The notes: a model not told the origin generated them from the sequence alone. 64,000 nt of DNA from Myrica gale (GCA_963930655.1 OZ005620.1:18915001-18979000), one strand, 5' to 3'; positions 21,058-33,519 are shown, counted from the stretch's first letter. Made by a program: numbers and translations.

Positions 21058-24000
21058 TCACACAGCTGCACAAATTGCTCCTGGGACATGGAAAAAGAAC
21101 TAGATAAACACTGATGACATTGTGAATAACCTTTCCCTTTGAGGATAAGAATATCAAGAAACCTGTCTGATCTTTTAATAAAAAGTTGCAAGCCAGAATC
21201 CACCACAAGACGGAGGAATCATTAAGTCTAAACACCTTTCACCATGTCTAAGAGAGAGAGAGAGAGAGAGACCCGATGACCACGAGCAGCAAAACTTCCC
21301 TTCATCAATATGCTTCACATCAAGCCCAATAAACCATGATCCACTGCTAACATCATCATGAGCATATGTACGAAGAATAGCTCTGGAAAGCCAAAGAAAG
21401 AAGTCAACTCCCTGCAAAGTACGTAGATATCCTAACCACTAATACTATAAACGAGGAGATACCTGTTTATTGATATGAACTGAGCCAGTGCTTTTGAAAT
21501 GACATACATCTCTCCAGAAGCATGTCGGAAGTATCTGCACCATACAAGAAGCATCATTTTGGGGTAATTGAAAAGCCAGGTACAAAAAACTGTCAATACT
21601 AACGAGGAGCCTGCACAAGTGCATACATGTTAAATGCTTGAGCATTAGTTTTTATATCCAAGCAATGGGCACCTCTATGGTTGTGGAGACAGGTTACTCA
21701 TATATACAAGGAGTTATTTCTGGGGCATAAGACTACCTTGAAGCAAAAAGCAACGTTCAGTCCATTCCTTCATTAATATATAACTAGAGGAGAAACAAGA
21801 TTTTATACGCTTATGCACTTTCTCAGACAGAAGGAAAATTTTAAGAAACCGACCCGTGCCTACCTCCACTCAGCTCAACTGAACAAAAAGTTGGGAGGAA
21901 AATTCAGCAAGGAATTTTTCGTAATATGCAGCACCAAACAGACATCATAAAGACCATAATCTTTACTTCTGAAATTTACAAATATGAGGCAGTAACATTC
22001 AGGAAATCATATTTCGTCATTTATAGACCAAAGAAAAAACGGAAGGATCAATATTACTCACGATTTTTTATCTCCAAATTTCCACCATTCTGGTTCGTGC
22101 CATTTGTGGTTCCTACATTATTCCAACAATATAAGGAAAAAAGATATGGTATAGTAACAAACATGCTCTCCAATTGAATAAAATATTTTATGAGACTCAC
22201 GGCTCAGAAAAGACTTCGCCTGATTTCATACACCCAATATAAACACGAGGCTTATCCAAATGAGTAGCTAGAATTGCTCCCAGGGCATCTGTATAACACA
22301 GGATAAGCCAAAATGGTAAGCATAGTATACATAGTCTGTTTAGGATAAGAACTTTGAGTTCTCTTAAATGAAGAATGCTGAGTTATAATTTCCTGTTACT
22401 TCTCCTTTTTATTTTTTTTTCCAACTCACTCTTAATTTTTTGCCTTATGCTGTCACATTGATATGTATTAGGTTGAAACATCAGCTATTAAGTGAAACGA
22501 TGAAAGAAATTAACAGCTTCCCTTTGACAAAGTTTTATGGGGGAAACAAGAGGAAATGTCAAGGGGAGAAGGAGGAAGAGCAAAAACTGGGATCCTGACA
22601 ATTCTGCATCAAACAGTCTACAACATTCCCTCTTTTTCAGAGAGAACCATTTCCTGCAGGCGTGACACATATTATTACAGGGACACTACTTTGTTGGTTG
22701 CCAGAAAGATTAAGGACATACCAACGTTAACATAGACATCGTCATTGACCTTAGCATAAAACTCAGCATCCCAATTATCTACTGCATGAGTAAAAAACGA
22801 TTTCATCTTTTTTGGACGCTCCTCAGGTGCCTCCACTTGACCGTCCTGCAAGACAGACAGATGATATAAATGACATGCTATTGGTTCCTCCTCATATACA
22901 TTCCCACAAACAAGGAAGTTAAGCTTCAGCTATTAAAAAGTGATATGTATTATGTGGCTAACTGCATATAACATGTGCGAATTTTTTTTATCCAGATTAC
23001 GATTGAGCAATAAGGAAATGCGACAAATTGAAATACAATGAGCTCATTCTTGCTCAAATAACATTTTGAGGGTGAATCAGCAAAATAATAAATTACAACT
23101 GGGCCATGACTTAGGAATTTGTACAAGGTACTATTCAACTACACATATTCTCTTTTTGATAAAGACCATATATACATACAAGTCAACAGGTGCCAATAAT
23201 TGGTATAGGATGTGAACTTTTCCATAAAGAAGGTTAAAATTGTTAAAGCTACATTTCAGACCTGTTCTACTTTTAAATGGCAGATCTTGGCAGAAAAATA
23301 CTTGACATCTACATCCCAACTAGATATTGTTAACACTAAATTTAGAAAACAGTTTAACGTACAAGAATGATGAAATCTTTGGTCTGCCTATTTTCGTTGT
23401 CGATTTCTCTGTCCAAACTGTCTCCACGATTAGCACTGCAAGATATATGAGCCTGATTAAACTAAGAACTTAAGACAAAATTACCAATACTGTTGAATTT
23501 CAAAGCAGATACCTTCTTCCTATTACGAACCGCACAATGATGCCCTTTTCATCTGCCAATTTTTCAAGAGCTGTACCTGCATGTGTTGTCATTTCCATTA
23601 CGTACTTGCCAAGTAAAAAGTACAGAACTTAGCAATAGGAAGATACACACAGGAACTCACAATCCCCATGTATCCACTATAAAATCCTCATATTTGCAAG
23701 GGAACTAGAAGAAATAATTCATCCAAAAGAACCGGAGGATGCGGATATTTCAGTCTTGATAAATTAGGGGCTGGGAACTTATGTATCAAAGTTTAACAAT
23801 AGCAAGCGTCGAAACACGAAAAACAACACAACGCAGAGAGCCAAATCTCTTAACCAATCACAGATATTAAAAACTGGGAAAATACCATGCAATATAGTCC
23901 TAACCCCCTTATTGGCCAGAATAGGAGATAGTGGAGTTCAACAAGCCTGGAAAGGCACTTGTCTCACAGGCAAACACAGTTTTGTACCTTTGTTGATTAG

Positions 24001-26201
24001 AGATGCCAAATAACTAGGTGCATATAAACGTACACTCCCTTCGTTTATTCTTTTGCATGATTTCGAGGAAATCAGGGTTCACGCTCATTGGTGGAAAACT
24101 GCTGTATTCTTAATCTTCAGCAACTGATTATAATTGACTTCATAACTGCTGCTCCGCAAGCCATGTGGATCTAACTCAAACTAAAGAAATTGATATTAGT
24201 CCACTGTCTACATTTTCATCAACTTCATCGAACCCAAGTTGGTTGCATCATCAAAATTGAACATATTTGTTCTCTGTCATTCCAGCCGCGATTGCCATTT
24301 GCTTCTGTTTCGCATAACCAAACCACCTAAATAATTCTTTGCCTAACCACTGTTGGAAGCATTCTAAACCTTTGGATTGTCTTGTTTACTTACTATTAAT
24401 TACATAAAAAAACCATCTGTTGCCTCAGCCAGCTGCATTTTTTATCCACTCTCTCTTCAGAATGTAAATATCACAACCATCTGATGAGGCATTTTTTTTC
24501 ACTCTCTCTGCTGTGTTGTTGTGTTTTCCATTGGTTTTGGCGCTTTTGATATCCACTCTCTCTTCAGAATGCTTCTGATTTGTAATGGTTATCTCCTTGT
24601 ATATTGGGTTCATTAGTCTGGTTTACATGTGGGATTGGTCTTTGCTGAGATCCTTGTGTAGAAGTGAATTGATGTTGGGAATGTTTTCCTAACCTGTGCA
24701 TTTTAATATTCATAAAACACTATTTTCTTAATTACCCAAAAAAAGAATCGTTAATTACTAGCTTTAATGTCACACTTGACATCAGCACTAAACACTACCA
24801 TGAGCTTATAACAAACCTCATGTCACTTTCAACACTAATTTCAGCACCCCTACCTGTAAAATATTTTGATCTAGAGCTCCACTCAAAATGGCATGCCCAA
24901 GAAAAAATTTTAGTTGAAAAGTTCGGAATTGATGGCAGTGATATGGCCATAATTTACCTCAATCATGCTAAAAACAGTTGAAACTAGCAAATGGTTACCA
25001 GTTGGCATCCATGCCTTCCGAATAGCATCTCTATTTCTCTTTCGTCCAAACGTTGTGATAATTCCTATGACAGATAAATGTTTTTTCTTAGAATGAGCAC
25101 CATCAACTTTTGTTGAGTGCTTTGGAACGAAACCTTCTTGTCTAGCTGCAGCCAGGTCCATCTCAAGTTCTGAAAACTTCTTCTGTTGTTCCCTAGAAAA
25201 TGAAAAGAATGGTACCATTAAGCCTGAGATAATAGTTTGTCAAACTTGACATATGACTAGAATCAAATTACCTGCAGGTTATAAGTTTTAGTGTGTCATC
25301 AACAGAAACAGCAGACTGACCCTGAAATCGGATAACAAATTCCCTGGTTAATTTTCCTCGTGGGTACGACAATTGCACAAAGCCTCATATATAGGGGAAA
25401 AATGGTGCACCGCTATGAGGAATAACATTGATGTCAAGTATATTTGCTTCCCAAACCGACACTACATGTTATCCTCCTACCTATGGTCCATCACTGCCAT
25501 ATTTCATCATGAAGCATCATACCAAGGTAATGCTGGTTGTGTATAGTTGACAGGGAACCCAATCATTTGAGATTGTCGGTCATTCCAGTATTGCCCGTTT
25601 GTCAATAAGGTGTCTAAGGTTCAATCAAGGCAGATGCACTCCATTGTGCTTTACAAATCAATCAAGCAAAATAACAAGGAAATATGACCACAAGCGCCAA
25701 AAAAGAAAAGAAAAGAAAGATTGGAAAATAAATAAGACCATTCATTTAATGGTACACTCGTCAAACTCTGAAGAACACAGCATTACAACACTGGGATATC
25801 AAAAAATCACTGCAAACTCCGCAATTAGACAATTGAGATACACATAACCAAGTATATAGGAATCACAAAAGAAAATGCAGATACCTGGCCAGTTCTTTTA
25901 TCAAGTTCTTGAATCAAGTATACTCGATTTTGAGCATCCAGCCAGAACCTATTCAAAACGACGTTCTTAGTAAACACTGATTGAAGTGAACTTACAATAA
26001 GAAAAATGTCAATCAACATAATGTAACAACAAGAAAGACTGGGGACATTTTAGAAAAAGAACCTAACCGGCCAGCGACGTAAGCTGTGGCCATGGTGGCC
26101 AACATAGCGAGCAAGAGAGTCAAAATCCGAGACCCGAAAGACGAACCAGATGGGCGGTTCGGCTGCGCCGGGCGACGCATCCCCCTGCCCGGTAGTTTCA
26201 T
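21058..26201 (-). CDS. HPGT: Hydroxyproline O-galactosyltransferase (HPGT1/2/3 type, GT31)
   Basis: Type II Golgi enzyme that adds the first galactose to hydroxyproline of arabinogalactan proteins. Twelve exons, all GT-AG and in phase, give 348 aa: 26068-26201, 25885-25948, 25272-25321, 24999-25192, 23513-23576, 23363-23435, 22722-22845, 22201-22288, 22062-22112, 21463-21534, 21273-21382 and 21058-21080. A membrane anchor lies at about residues 26-44 ([19 protein letters not shown]), followed by the stem ([15 protein letters not shown]) and the GT31 core: [29 protein letters not shown] (metal-binding acidic motif), [37 protein letters not shown]. The end, SSGAICAAV, is typical of HPGTs and comes from a 23-nt last exon that an ORF scan misses. 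The first ATG is used; Met8 is a possible alternative. The donor of the last intron abuts a (CT)n microsatellite. No defect seen. Confidence 0.93.
21249..21272. repeat. (AG)n microsatellite at an intron donor
   Basis: About eleven AG units. On the gene strand the last HPGT intron starts GG/GTCTCTCTCTCT, so the repeat begins immediately after the donor GT. Confidence 0.9.
24437..24572. repeat. Short direct repeat in an HPGT intron
   Basis: TATCCACTCTCTCTTCAGAA occurs at about 24442 and again at about 24549, with a related CACTCTCTCTG between them. It lies in the 1.4-kb intron between exons 4 and 5 of the HPGT gene. No function is evident. Confidence 0.6.
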
Positions 26202-26574
26202 CAGCGAAGGGTCCGAGAGAGAGCCTCAGTTAATTCGTTGTTTTTGACCTTCTGATCTGGAGGAACTGGGAGCTTTTCCAGCGAAATGCTTCCCGAATTA
26301 AGCTCCGGCTGGATTTTCCTAATTGATATTTATCTCCCACCTTCCGTTTTGTCGTTGCCCAGGTGGACGACGGAGACGCTCTAACGGTCTTTCCGCTCCG
26401 AACAAAAAAATTCCTCCAAACTCTCTGGACTGTTTTTACTTTTTAAACTCTCCATTCTATTTTTTTTAATTTTAATTACGACCCGTGACAAAATTATATA
26501 AATGGTTTTTTCTTTTTTTCTCTGGGCATAGAAGGTAAGGGCCGAGAGAAAGAAAATGTTTGTTGCTAAGAAAT

Positions 26575-26700
26575 TTGTAAAATTTTGATAAAATTGTGAA
26601 TATTTAAGTGATGTTAAAGTTGTATTGATATGCGTGTAGAAGTTGTTAAAAGATATTAATGTTTGTAAAAAAATATATCGTATTGAAATATGTATATTTT
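26575..26700 (+). repeat. Dispersed AT-rich repeat, copy 1 of 3
   Basis: Contains ATTTAAGTGATGTTAAAGTT, then GATATGCGTGTAGAAGTTGT. Related copies lie at about 49385-49505 and, inverted, at about 55170-55270. No coding capacity. Confidence 0.55.
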
Positions 26701-26945
26701 GTAATATTTTGATTGTAAAAAAAAAATAGAATGCAAATCTTTAAAAACAGTGATGAACAACATCACCAAGTATTCCCTAGTTGTGCACTGTCTGACCACG
26801 CATGGGCACCCTCCACGTGAATCAGGCCCATGCCTTACTAGAAACATAAGGGGCTATATAAGCCAAAAGCGTTGTAAGTCGATCTCTCGAAATGGGTTGA
26901 ACTTTTTTATTGGTAGAATTGTTACGTTACATGTTGTAGTGTAAA

Positions 26946-27588
26946 GGGTTAATGTCCTTTTTAGTCTCTAGGTTTTGGGGCGGTACTCGTTTTAGTCCCT
27001 AGGTTTTATTTTTGTTCAAAACAGTCCCTAGGTTATTTACGTTTGTCTTTTTAGTCCTTCCGTCCAATTCCGTCACTCCCGAGCCCAGTCAGCTAACGGT
27101 GTGACACGTCACACCCAATAGAATATTGACACGTGTACCAACTTTTTAAAAAATAATAAAAATGTCCACATGGAAAAAACTAAAAAAAAAAAAAAGGGAG
27201 GCACCCCGTGGCCACCACCGAACGGGGAGCCCAGATTTGGGCTCCCCGTCGACGGGGGTGGCCGGGGGCACTCACCCCGGCGACGGGGAGCCCAAATCTG
27301 GGCTCCCCGTTCGGTGGTGGTCACGGGGGTGCCTCTCCCCTTTTTTTTTTTTAGTTTTGTCCATGTGGACATTTTTATTATTTTTTAAAAAGTTGGTACA
27401 CGTGTCAATATTCTATTGGGTGTGACGTGTCACACCGTTAGCTGACTGGGCTCGGGAGTGACGGAATTGGACGGAAGGACTAAAAAGACAAACGTAAATA
27501 ACCTAGGGACTGTTTTGAACAAAAATAAAACCTAGGGACTAAAACGAGTACCGCCCCAAAACCTAGGGACTAAAAAGGACATTAACCC
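26946..27588. mobile_element. Near-perfect palindromic (foldback) element with 9-bp target duplication
   Basis: The 643-bp element is one long inverted repeat. The left half starts GGGTTAATGTCCTTTTTAGT and the right half ends ACTAAAAAGGACATTAACCC. The centre (27222-27322) holds a further GC-rich palindrome with GGGAGCCCAGATTTGGGCTC. It is flanked by perfect copies of TAGTGTAAA (26937-26945 and 27589-27597). A 9-bp duplication suggests MULE-type mobilisation. The mirror-image open frames on the two strands are a consequence of the palindrome and are not genes. Confidence 0.93.
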
Positions 27589-27896
27589 TAGTGTAAATAA
27601 TATAACTGCTTAAATGTGTGGATGGGTATTATACGTACCTTTGCATTTGTGAAAATACATCACTTATTATTCCTTTATTTGTGGAGGAGTGAATCTTTCG
27701 ACATTGTTAAATTAATGAATATTCAGTTACTGAAAAAAAACAAATTTGTGAAAATAGGTATAGTTTCTAATACGCGAAGGAAAAAGGGATTTAGGATTGT
27801 TTAACTAAACAACACTAACGTCTATAGATAGAGTTAGAGTCCCTTCCCTGAGACCTATCAGCCGTTTTTCCTATGTTATTTCTTGAGCGTCAGGAG

Positions 27897-28350
27897 TAGG
27901 ACTGAACAAAATTGGATCGCGGATCTGACCGGACTGTAAAATTGGACTGAATTTGCGGTTCGGTCCGGTCTTGTTTTTTAAAATGCGGTCCGGTCCATGT
28001 CTTTTGACAAACCAGTTCGGACCAGATTTATTAATATAAATAAAATAAAATATTTTTATTTTTTTAAATACAAATTACAAAATTAAATAGTTTAATTTTA
28101 ATCTAAACTAAAACTCTACATTTGTATATGCACTTCCCCCTTCGAAATTAACCTAATTTTTTTTAAAAGAAAATTAAATTTTTAAAAAATGAAACCTGTC
28201 CAGACTACTTAAATTGACCGGACCGGACCGCATTTGGCCGAACTGGACCACTTATAAGTGGTCCGGTCCTTTAATTTAGGAGAACTGAAAATGCGGTCCG
28301 GACCGCATTTCGGTCTAAAAATCGGACCATATTTCCGGTTTTCACCCCTA
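27897..28350. mobile_element. hAT-type MITE with perfect 8-bp target duplication
   Basis: A 454-bp element with imperfect inverted ends: TAGGACTGAACAAAATTGGA on the left and CCGGTTTTCACCCCTA on the right. Repeated CGGTCCGGTC and GACCGGACCGGACCGC words lie in the arms. The flanking 8-mers GTCAGGAG (27889-27896 and 28351-28358) are identical. An 8-bp duplication and TAGGG-like ends fit the hAT superfamily. It has no coding capacity. Confidence 0.9.
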
Positions 28351-28358
28351 GTCAGGAG

Positions 28359-29000
28359 AATCCCTCTCCCTAGCCAGCCACGGGTTATTTTGTTCTGTGT
28401 TTTTTTTTCTCTTGCCAAATTGAACCCATCACTTTTAAAATATTCAAAAGTTACAATTAGATGCATGAGATAATAAATTAAACATTTAATTTTTTGAAAT
28501 AATAATTTCAAGAAAAAAAGTTAAATCACTAATTTATTATCTCGAATTTCCAATTGTAACTTTCAAATACTCATGGCCGTGGTATAATTTTGCTTCTTCT
28601 TTTGTTTTTATGCTTTTCCTCTTTATTTGGTGATTTTCGGCTCTAGTATGGAATTTATAACGGGTAGTGTCACGAGGCAACCGTCTTCTTTTGGCGATTT
28701 TTTTTTTTTATGATTTTAGTCTTTTATCTATTATATATTGGCTGTACGGATATTTTTGACACTTAAAATTTTACACCTCCTAAAATTTTAATACAATAAA
28801 AAATTATAATATAATATATCTCGATAAAATTATGTTGGACCTTTCTGGCCTTCGTACGAAATAAATCTGTAATTGTCATATTGCCATAAGAGATAAGGAG
28901 GAAAAAACAAAAGAATTAATTACTGTAATTATTTTGAAATTTTATTTTATATTGAGAATGTCTTTCGCCAAACAAACACAAACTGACTGACGCGTAGATG
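28359..29000. other. Upstream region of the V-ATPase E gene
   Basis: AT-rich spacer of about 640 bp with no recognised gene or element. It contains the upstream promoter of the VHA-E gene. Confidence 0.5.
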
Positions 29001-29012
29001 ATATATAAAAGG
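29001..29012 (+). promoter_or_regulatory. TATA box of the V-ATPase E gene
   Basis: ATATATAAAAGG lies 117 bp before the start codon, with a CT-rich leader (CTCTCCCGTCGTC) beginning about 20 bp downstream. This is the expected geometry for a plant core promoter. Confidence 0.7.
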
Positions 29013-29128
29013 CACTGCTCTCCCGTCGTCTATTTCCCCAATCAAGATCGAGGAAGCACACCGAACACCGCTCCTCAATCACTCTCGGATCCTCGTCTTC
29101 GATTCACAATTTTTTGTGACCAGCGAAA

Positions 29129-31523
29129 ATGAACGACGCCGATGTATCCAAGCAGATCCAGCAGATGGTCAAGTTCATCCTCCAGGAAGCCGAGGAGAAA
29201 GCCAACGAGATCTCTGTCTCCGCCGAAGAAGTACGCCCGAATTCTCATCATTATTACTCTCCACATCTAGTTCCACAGTTTCCAGCTTTTCCTATCCTGA
29301 GTTTTTGAATTTCATCAGCTTTAGTTTATTCGTGTACGTAAGCAAGTATATGTACAGTAGCATTGATTTTCTATGTGATCGTTTTTTTTTGGGGGTGGGG
29401 CAGGAATTCAATATAGAGAAGTTGCAACTTGTTGAGGCAGAGAAGAAGAAGATCAGGCAAGAGTATGAGCGGAAAGAGAAGCAAGTGGAAGTTCGAAAGA
29501 AGATGTAATTTTCTTTAGTCTTGGAACTCGTATGATTTCTCATTTTGGTCGCGCTGTTACTTCACTTCCTCACGTTTCGTTTGTAAGGATGGGTTATAAG
29601 TTGCATTCCTATTTACATGACCTTGGATTTGGTTCGCATATTGATACCGCTGTGGTACTTTTTAGTTGTGTGCAATGAATGGAACGAATCGCTGAGCATG
29701 TTATTGTTAATTATTGCCTCAAGTTTCGGAATTGATAAAATAATTGAATTTGGGTGGTATTGACAACAGTTTTTGTTTTGTGGTGGGGGTGGGGGGAATT
29801 GGAAGAGAAATGTTATGTATAGATGATTGATTGTTACATTTGTGAGTTGCAGTGAGTACTCTATGCAGCTTAATGCTTCTCGACTAAAAGTTCTTCAGGC
29901 TCAAGATGATGTGGTTAATGCCATGAAAGAGGCAGCATCAAAGGAGCTTTTGAATGTGAGCAACGATCACGATGTGTATACAAGACTTCTGAAAGATCTG
30001 ATTGTTCAGGTCAGTAAAATAGGCTTCCTGGATATGTGTTCCGTAGTTTAATGCCATATGTCTATCGATCTGAGAAAACTTTTGATTGTCAAGACTAACA
30101 TCCTTCGGCCTTGAAGAAGATGATGGAATTGGAGCTACACTTATAGATCTCGTCATCTTCTGTTCATAGTTCTTGGGTAACTTTGTCTGTCAATACAGGT
30201 TGAGAAACTTTCACAGTAGAAAAATAAATGATTGGAGAAAAATATATGATAGCAAACTTCTAGTGTACAGGCGTGCAAGTGATGGTCACTTGGTTTTTCA
30301 GCATCGTATTTGGTGATGGTTCTGTACATGTTAATGAATGTATTCTTAGTATGGATTGTGGCTGGTAACCTACAATAAAAACCAATCCATGTAGTTCTCA
30401 ATTGGTGCTGAAATGTTTTCTAATCACTACAAGTGTCAGCACATTTTGTGGAGAGGATTAGCCTTAATCAGTAGCTGGTTTTCTGATAGTACTGCTAAGA
30501 TAATGACTCTACCATGGCAGAGTTTGCTTCGACTGAAAGAGCCTGCTGTGCTATTGCGCTGTCGTGAAGATAATCTACATTTGGTGCAGTCTGTGCTGGA
30601 TTCAGCAGCACAAGAATATTCTGAGAAAGCAAAAGTTCATCGACCTGAGATCCTAGTCGACAGTAAAGTCTATCTTCCACCTGCTCCTAGCCATCATAAT
30701 GCCCATGGCAGTTTCTGGTAAGTTTTGCGTTTAAATTGTACACTGAGGGATTGCCTGATTAATATAAATTTTTTGTTTGACTGAACCATTCATATTAGCT
30801 TGTTGGGGCTTTGTAAAGTGGTCTTGCGTAGTTGTACTGAGTTATTGCTGAACTGGCTATTGTGCTGCAAGAGCAACTTTTAGTCTTGAGCTTTCCGAAA
30901 TTTCAGAATGGTCATCCCTTACTGTCCCTTATATGTTCTTATTGTATAGCAGAAAGCAAATTATGGAAAATTGAAATTAGTTTTGTAACGCATTTTGTTC
31001 TCAACCTTTCACTGAAGATATGTTGACGGAAAAGCTTTCTGACCAATTCTATTGCTTTTCAGCTCGGGAGGTGTAGTGTTGGCTTCTCGAGATGGGAAGA
31101 TTGTCTTTGAGAACAGCCTTGATGCACGATTGGATGTGGTGTTCCGTAAAAAGCTGCCAGAGGTATTCCCCATTATAGACTGTAGATATGTATTGGTGTG
31201 TTCTATAGTATAAATGCATACAGACAGTTGTACTTATACTCCCTCTATTGTTAGATTAGTAGTCAGGCTATTCATGGCTTCTGAGATCACTTTTTAGTCA
31301 ATCTACTTGGATAAATATGATACTAGAGGAAGTATCAATTATTTTTGCTCCCCAACCCCAATGATGGTTACCGACATGCTATGGCTATTACATATTGCTT
31401 CATTATACTGGGAGTTATCTTGAAATGAATGATAATTATGCACATTGATACAAAACTTGAACCAAGTTTCTGTGTTTCTTATTGCAGATCCGCAAGCAGC
31501 TATGTGGTCAGGTTGCTGCATAA
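29129..31523 (+). CDS. VHA-E: V-type proton ATPase subunit E
   Basis: Peripheral-stalk subunit of the vacuolar/endomembrane proton pump; with subunit G it ties the V1 head to the membrane sector. Six exons with GT-AG borders, all in phase, give 230 aa, the usual length: 29129-29230, 29404-29504, 29853-30009, 30521-30717, 31063-31162 and 31488-31523. The N-terminus reads MNDADVSKQIQQMVKFI, followed by a long charged coiled coil (EKLQLVEAEKKKIRQEYERK) and YSMQLNASRLKVL. The C-terminal globular domain has AVLLRCREDN, FCSGGVVLASRDGKI and NSLDARLDVVF. The protein ends in RKQLCGQVAA, from a 36-nt exon. The codon ATT (Ile) is split across exons 2 and 3. No defects seen. Expected to be broadly expressed. 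Confidence 0.96.
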
Positions 31524-32486
31524 TGGGTTGGATTATGTTGTTTTCTTGGACCCAGATTTGTCTTCAACAATGGGATCTACTGTCCGATTGGTTTCTTTGT
31601 GCGTTTTCATTTTCTAAGTTCGCCGAAGAGCTCTATCTGCTTAAATTAATGTAGATGTTTAAAGTTTGGTGCTTATTTTATTTGGGGCTTGGAAAAGTAC
31701 TTAGCAATAATCGTAATAAATGTTATTGGCTAGCTTATTTCTGTTGTTTGTCTACTACTTCATTGAAATCGGGCATGTTCCTAATAGGATATTAGTTGTG
31801 CTTTAATGAATCTGAGTTTGTCCTCTCTTTTTTTCCTTTCAAAATATAGGGCAATTATGCCTAATAGGTATGTGATATAGATTTGGACCTGGATAAGTGA
31901 CCTTCCCAGAAGCATGCCTCGTATTTAATAGGGATGGGGCCAGTTAGTAGATATTCTTGGGAGGAATCACATGTGTAATACCTGCAGCGAAAGAATGACT
32001 TGGCGGTGGCTGCTACAACATTCTTAATCAGCCATCTCCATCCTGTCCAGTGTCCTGAAAATTTACCCTTGCAGGGTTTTGGTCAATTGAGATAGGTTGA
32101 ACTCTAGTTTTCATTGTTGTTGTTCTTTTCCCTCTACCTATTTATCTAATTGCCTACGGGATATGAATTTCTTCAGATACGACTAAAAAAGGTAGCGGTT
32201 TCTCTCTCCGAGAGCAACCTTCCTCACATGGACGAAGACAATTTCTTTTTCATGAAGATGATACTTAAGGTTTTCTACAAAAAGAGAGAAAAAAGAAGTC
32301 TGTGACAGGATAATTTTGAAGTGGTTTTAGATCGAAATATATTTTTATGAAAGATGAAGTTTTTGAATGTTATTTTGCGTCGAGTGTTCCGAGATTTGTA
32401 CAACACGGAGAAAGAACATATTTCCAAGACAAGTACAAAGCGCAATTCAAAGCGTAAAGAGCATAAATTCATTTATCTAGGAAACC
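31524..32486. other. 3' region of VHA-E and spacer
   Basis: The first few hundred bases are probably VHA-E 3' untranslated region. The remainder to 32486 shows no recognised gene. The left boundary of the MULE-like remnant that follows could not be seen. Confidence 0.45.
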
Positions 32487-32882
32487 AAAAACCAACTCTT
32501 GCCAGTACATAACAGCATGGAATCCAGGATGAAGGTTTTTTTGGGTGCGCAAGATATAGAAAAGTTACGGTAAGCCACCTTTGTGCATGGGTTTAATCAA
32601 CACAATGTTCGTTGAAATGCCTCAATGAGCTTACCTTTGCAATTTCTTTGAACGTAGGGTCCTCGGTCTTGTGATTTATTTGAATGGGTTGATCCCCCAA
32701 TGTGCAAGCGTTTGACCCAAGTGATTCCAGGCCTGACAAAGAAAATCGATAAATTAGAGGCTCAACTTGAGGTAGAGAGAGGAAGGGAGAGGCGTTTGGT
32801 AGTGGCGTTGGTTGTCTCGTGGGTGATTGGGATTTATGTCCTCTGTGCTGCCCTTAAAGCCATTGGATCCCATAGCCATTAG
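32487..32882 (+). pseudogene. GRF-type zinc finger / tail-anchor protein gene remnant
   Basis: Exon 1 is partial and shifted (about 32515-32569). It reads AWNPG, then a stop and a one-base slip, then RFFGCARYRKV, ending at the donor ACG/GTAAGC. Exon 2 (32658-32882) follows AACGTAG and is open: CDLFEWVDPPMCKR (second half of the finger), KKIDKLEAQLEVERGRERR (coiled coil), then LVVALVVSWVIGIYVLCAAL (C-terminal membrane helix), stop. The layout is the same as at 7.4-8.6 kb and 61.7-62.6 kb. Downstream and on the opposite strand lies a MULE-transposase tail (33520-33905), so the two are convergent. Exon 1 lacks its N-terminal part, so the gene is probably dead. Confidence 0.75.
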
Positions 32883-33519
32883 ATTGTGCATTGTGACCTG
32901 AAATGCACTGACAGCCCTTTTGGCATTCGAGGTGGATTGTAGTTTCGCCCTAAGATGCATGTATTTTGTTTTGTGGCTGATGTTTAATTTCAATGTTTGT
33001 GGATGATGTTAATTATGTACTTGGAAACATTTGTATTAATCTAAATTTTGGGGTGTTAAGTATTTGAGGTATCTCTGTATTTTGCTAGTCTTTGACCTTG
33101 TTTTGAATGGAAGTACTGGTTTAGGGGAGAGTGTGTACGGTAAGACAGGCCTGGGTTGATCTTGTGTCCGAGGACAAGCCCAGTAAGACAAGGGAGATGC
33201 TTGTATGCCCTGGATGACTAGGGACAAGACTGATAGGATCAGAAGCCCAATAAGGCAGGAGAGACCCCGAATACTTGTATGCTCGGGATGACCGGAGAGA
33301 AGCCTGACGGGCTCGATATACCCGGCTGACCTCCAGGCGCTGCAATTACCCCGGGATCCCCTGTATGCCCAGTTCGCACAACAAAATACTGGTACCAAAT
33401 ACAAATGTTTTAGAATAGTGTCATAATTACAACAACATACCCACCACAAAATACCAACTATCCCATAAACCCTTCAACATTGTCTTCAAAAAACAAACAT
33501 CCCATAAAGTTTATTAAGT
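32883..33519. other. Spacer between GRF gene and transposase tail
   Basis: 33120-33350 contains loosely repeated wording (CTTGTATGCCCTGGATGACT and CTTGTATGCTCGGGATGACC, about 90 bp apart). It suggests a diverged internal duplication. The open frames across it have no domain. Confidence 0.4.

Noticed and set aside
21175-21417. HPGT ending in a Leu-Ser-rich tail, as the uninterrupted frame suggests
   Set aside because: A 23-nt exon at 21058-21080 after a good acceptor (CCATGTCCCAG) restores the conserved SSGAICAAV end in phase, so the repeat is intronic.
27109-27425. Nearly identical open frames on both strands
   Set aside because: They mirror each other because the region is a palindromic transposable element; the sequence is low complexity and has no gene features.
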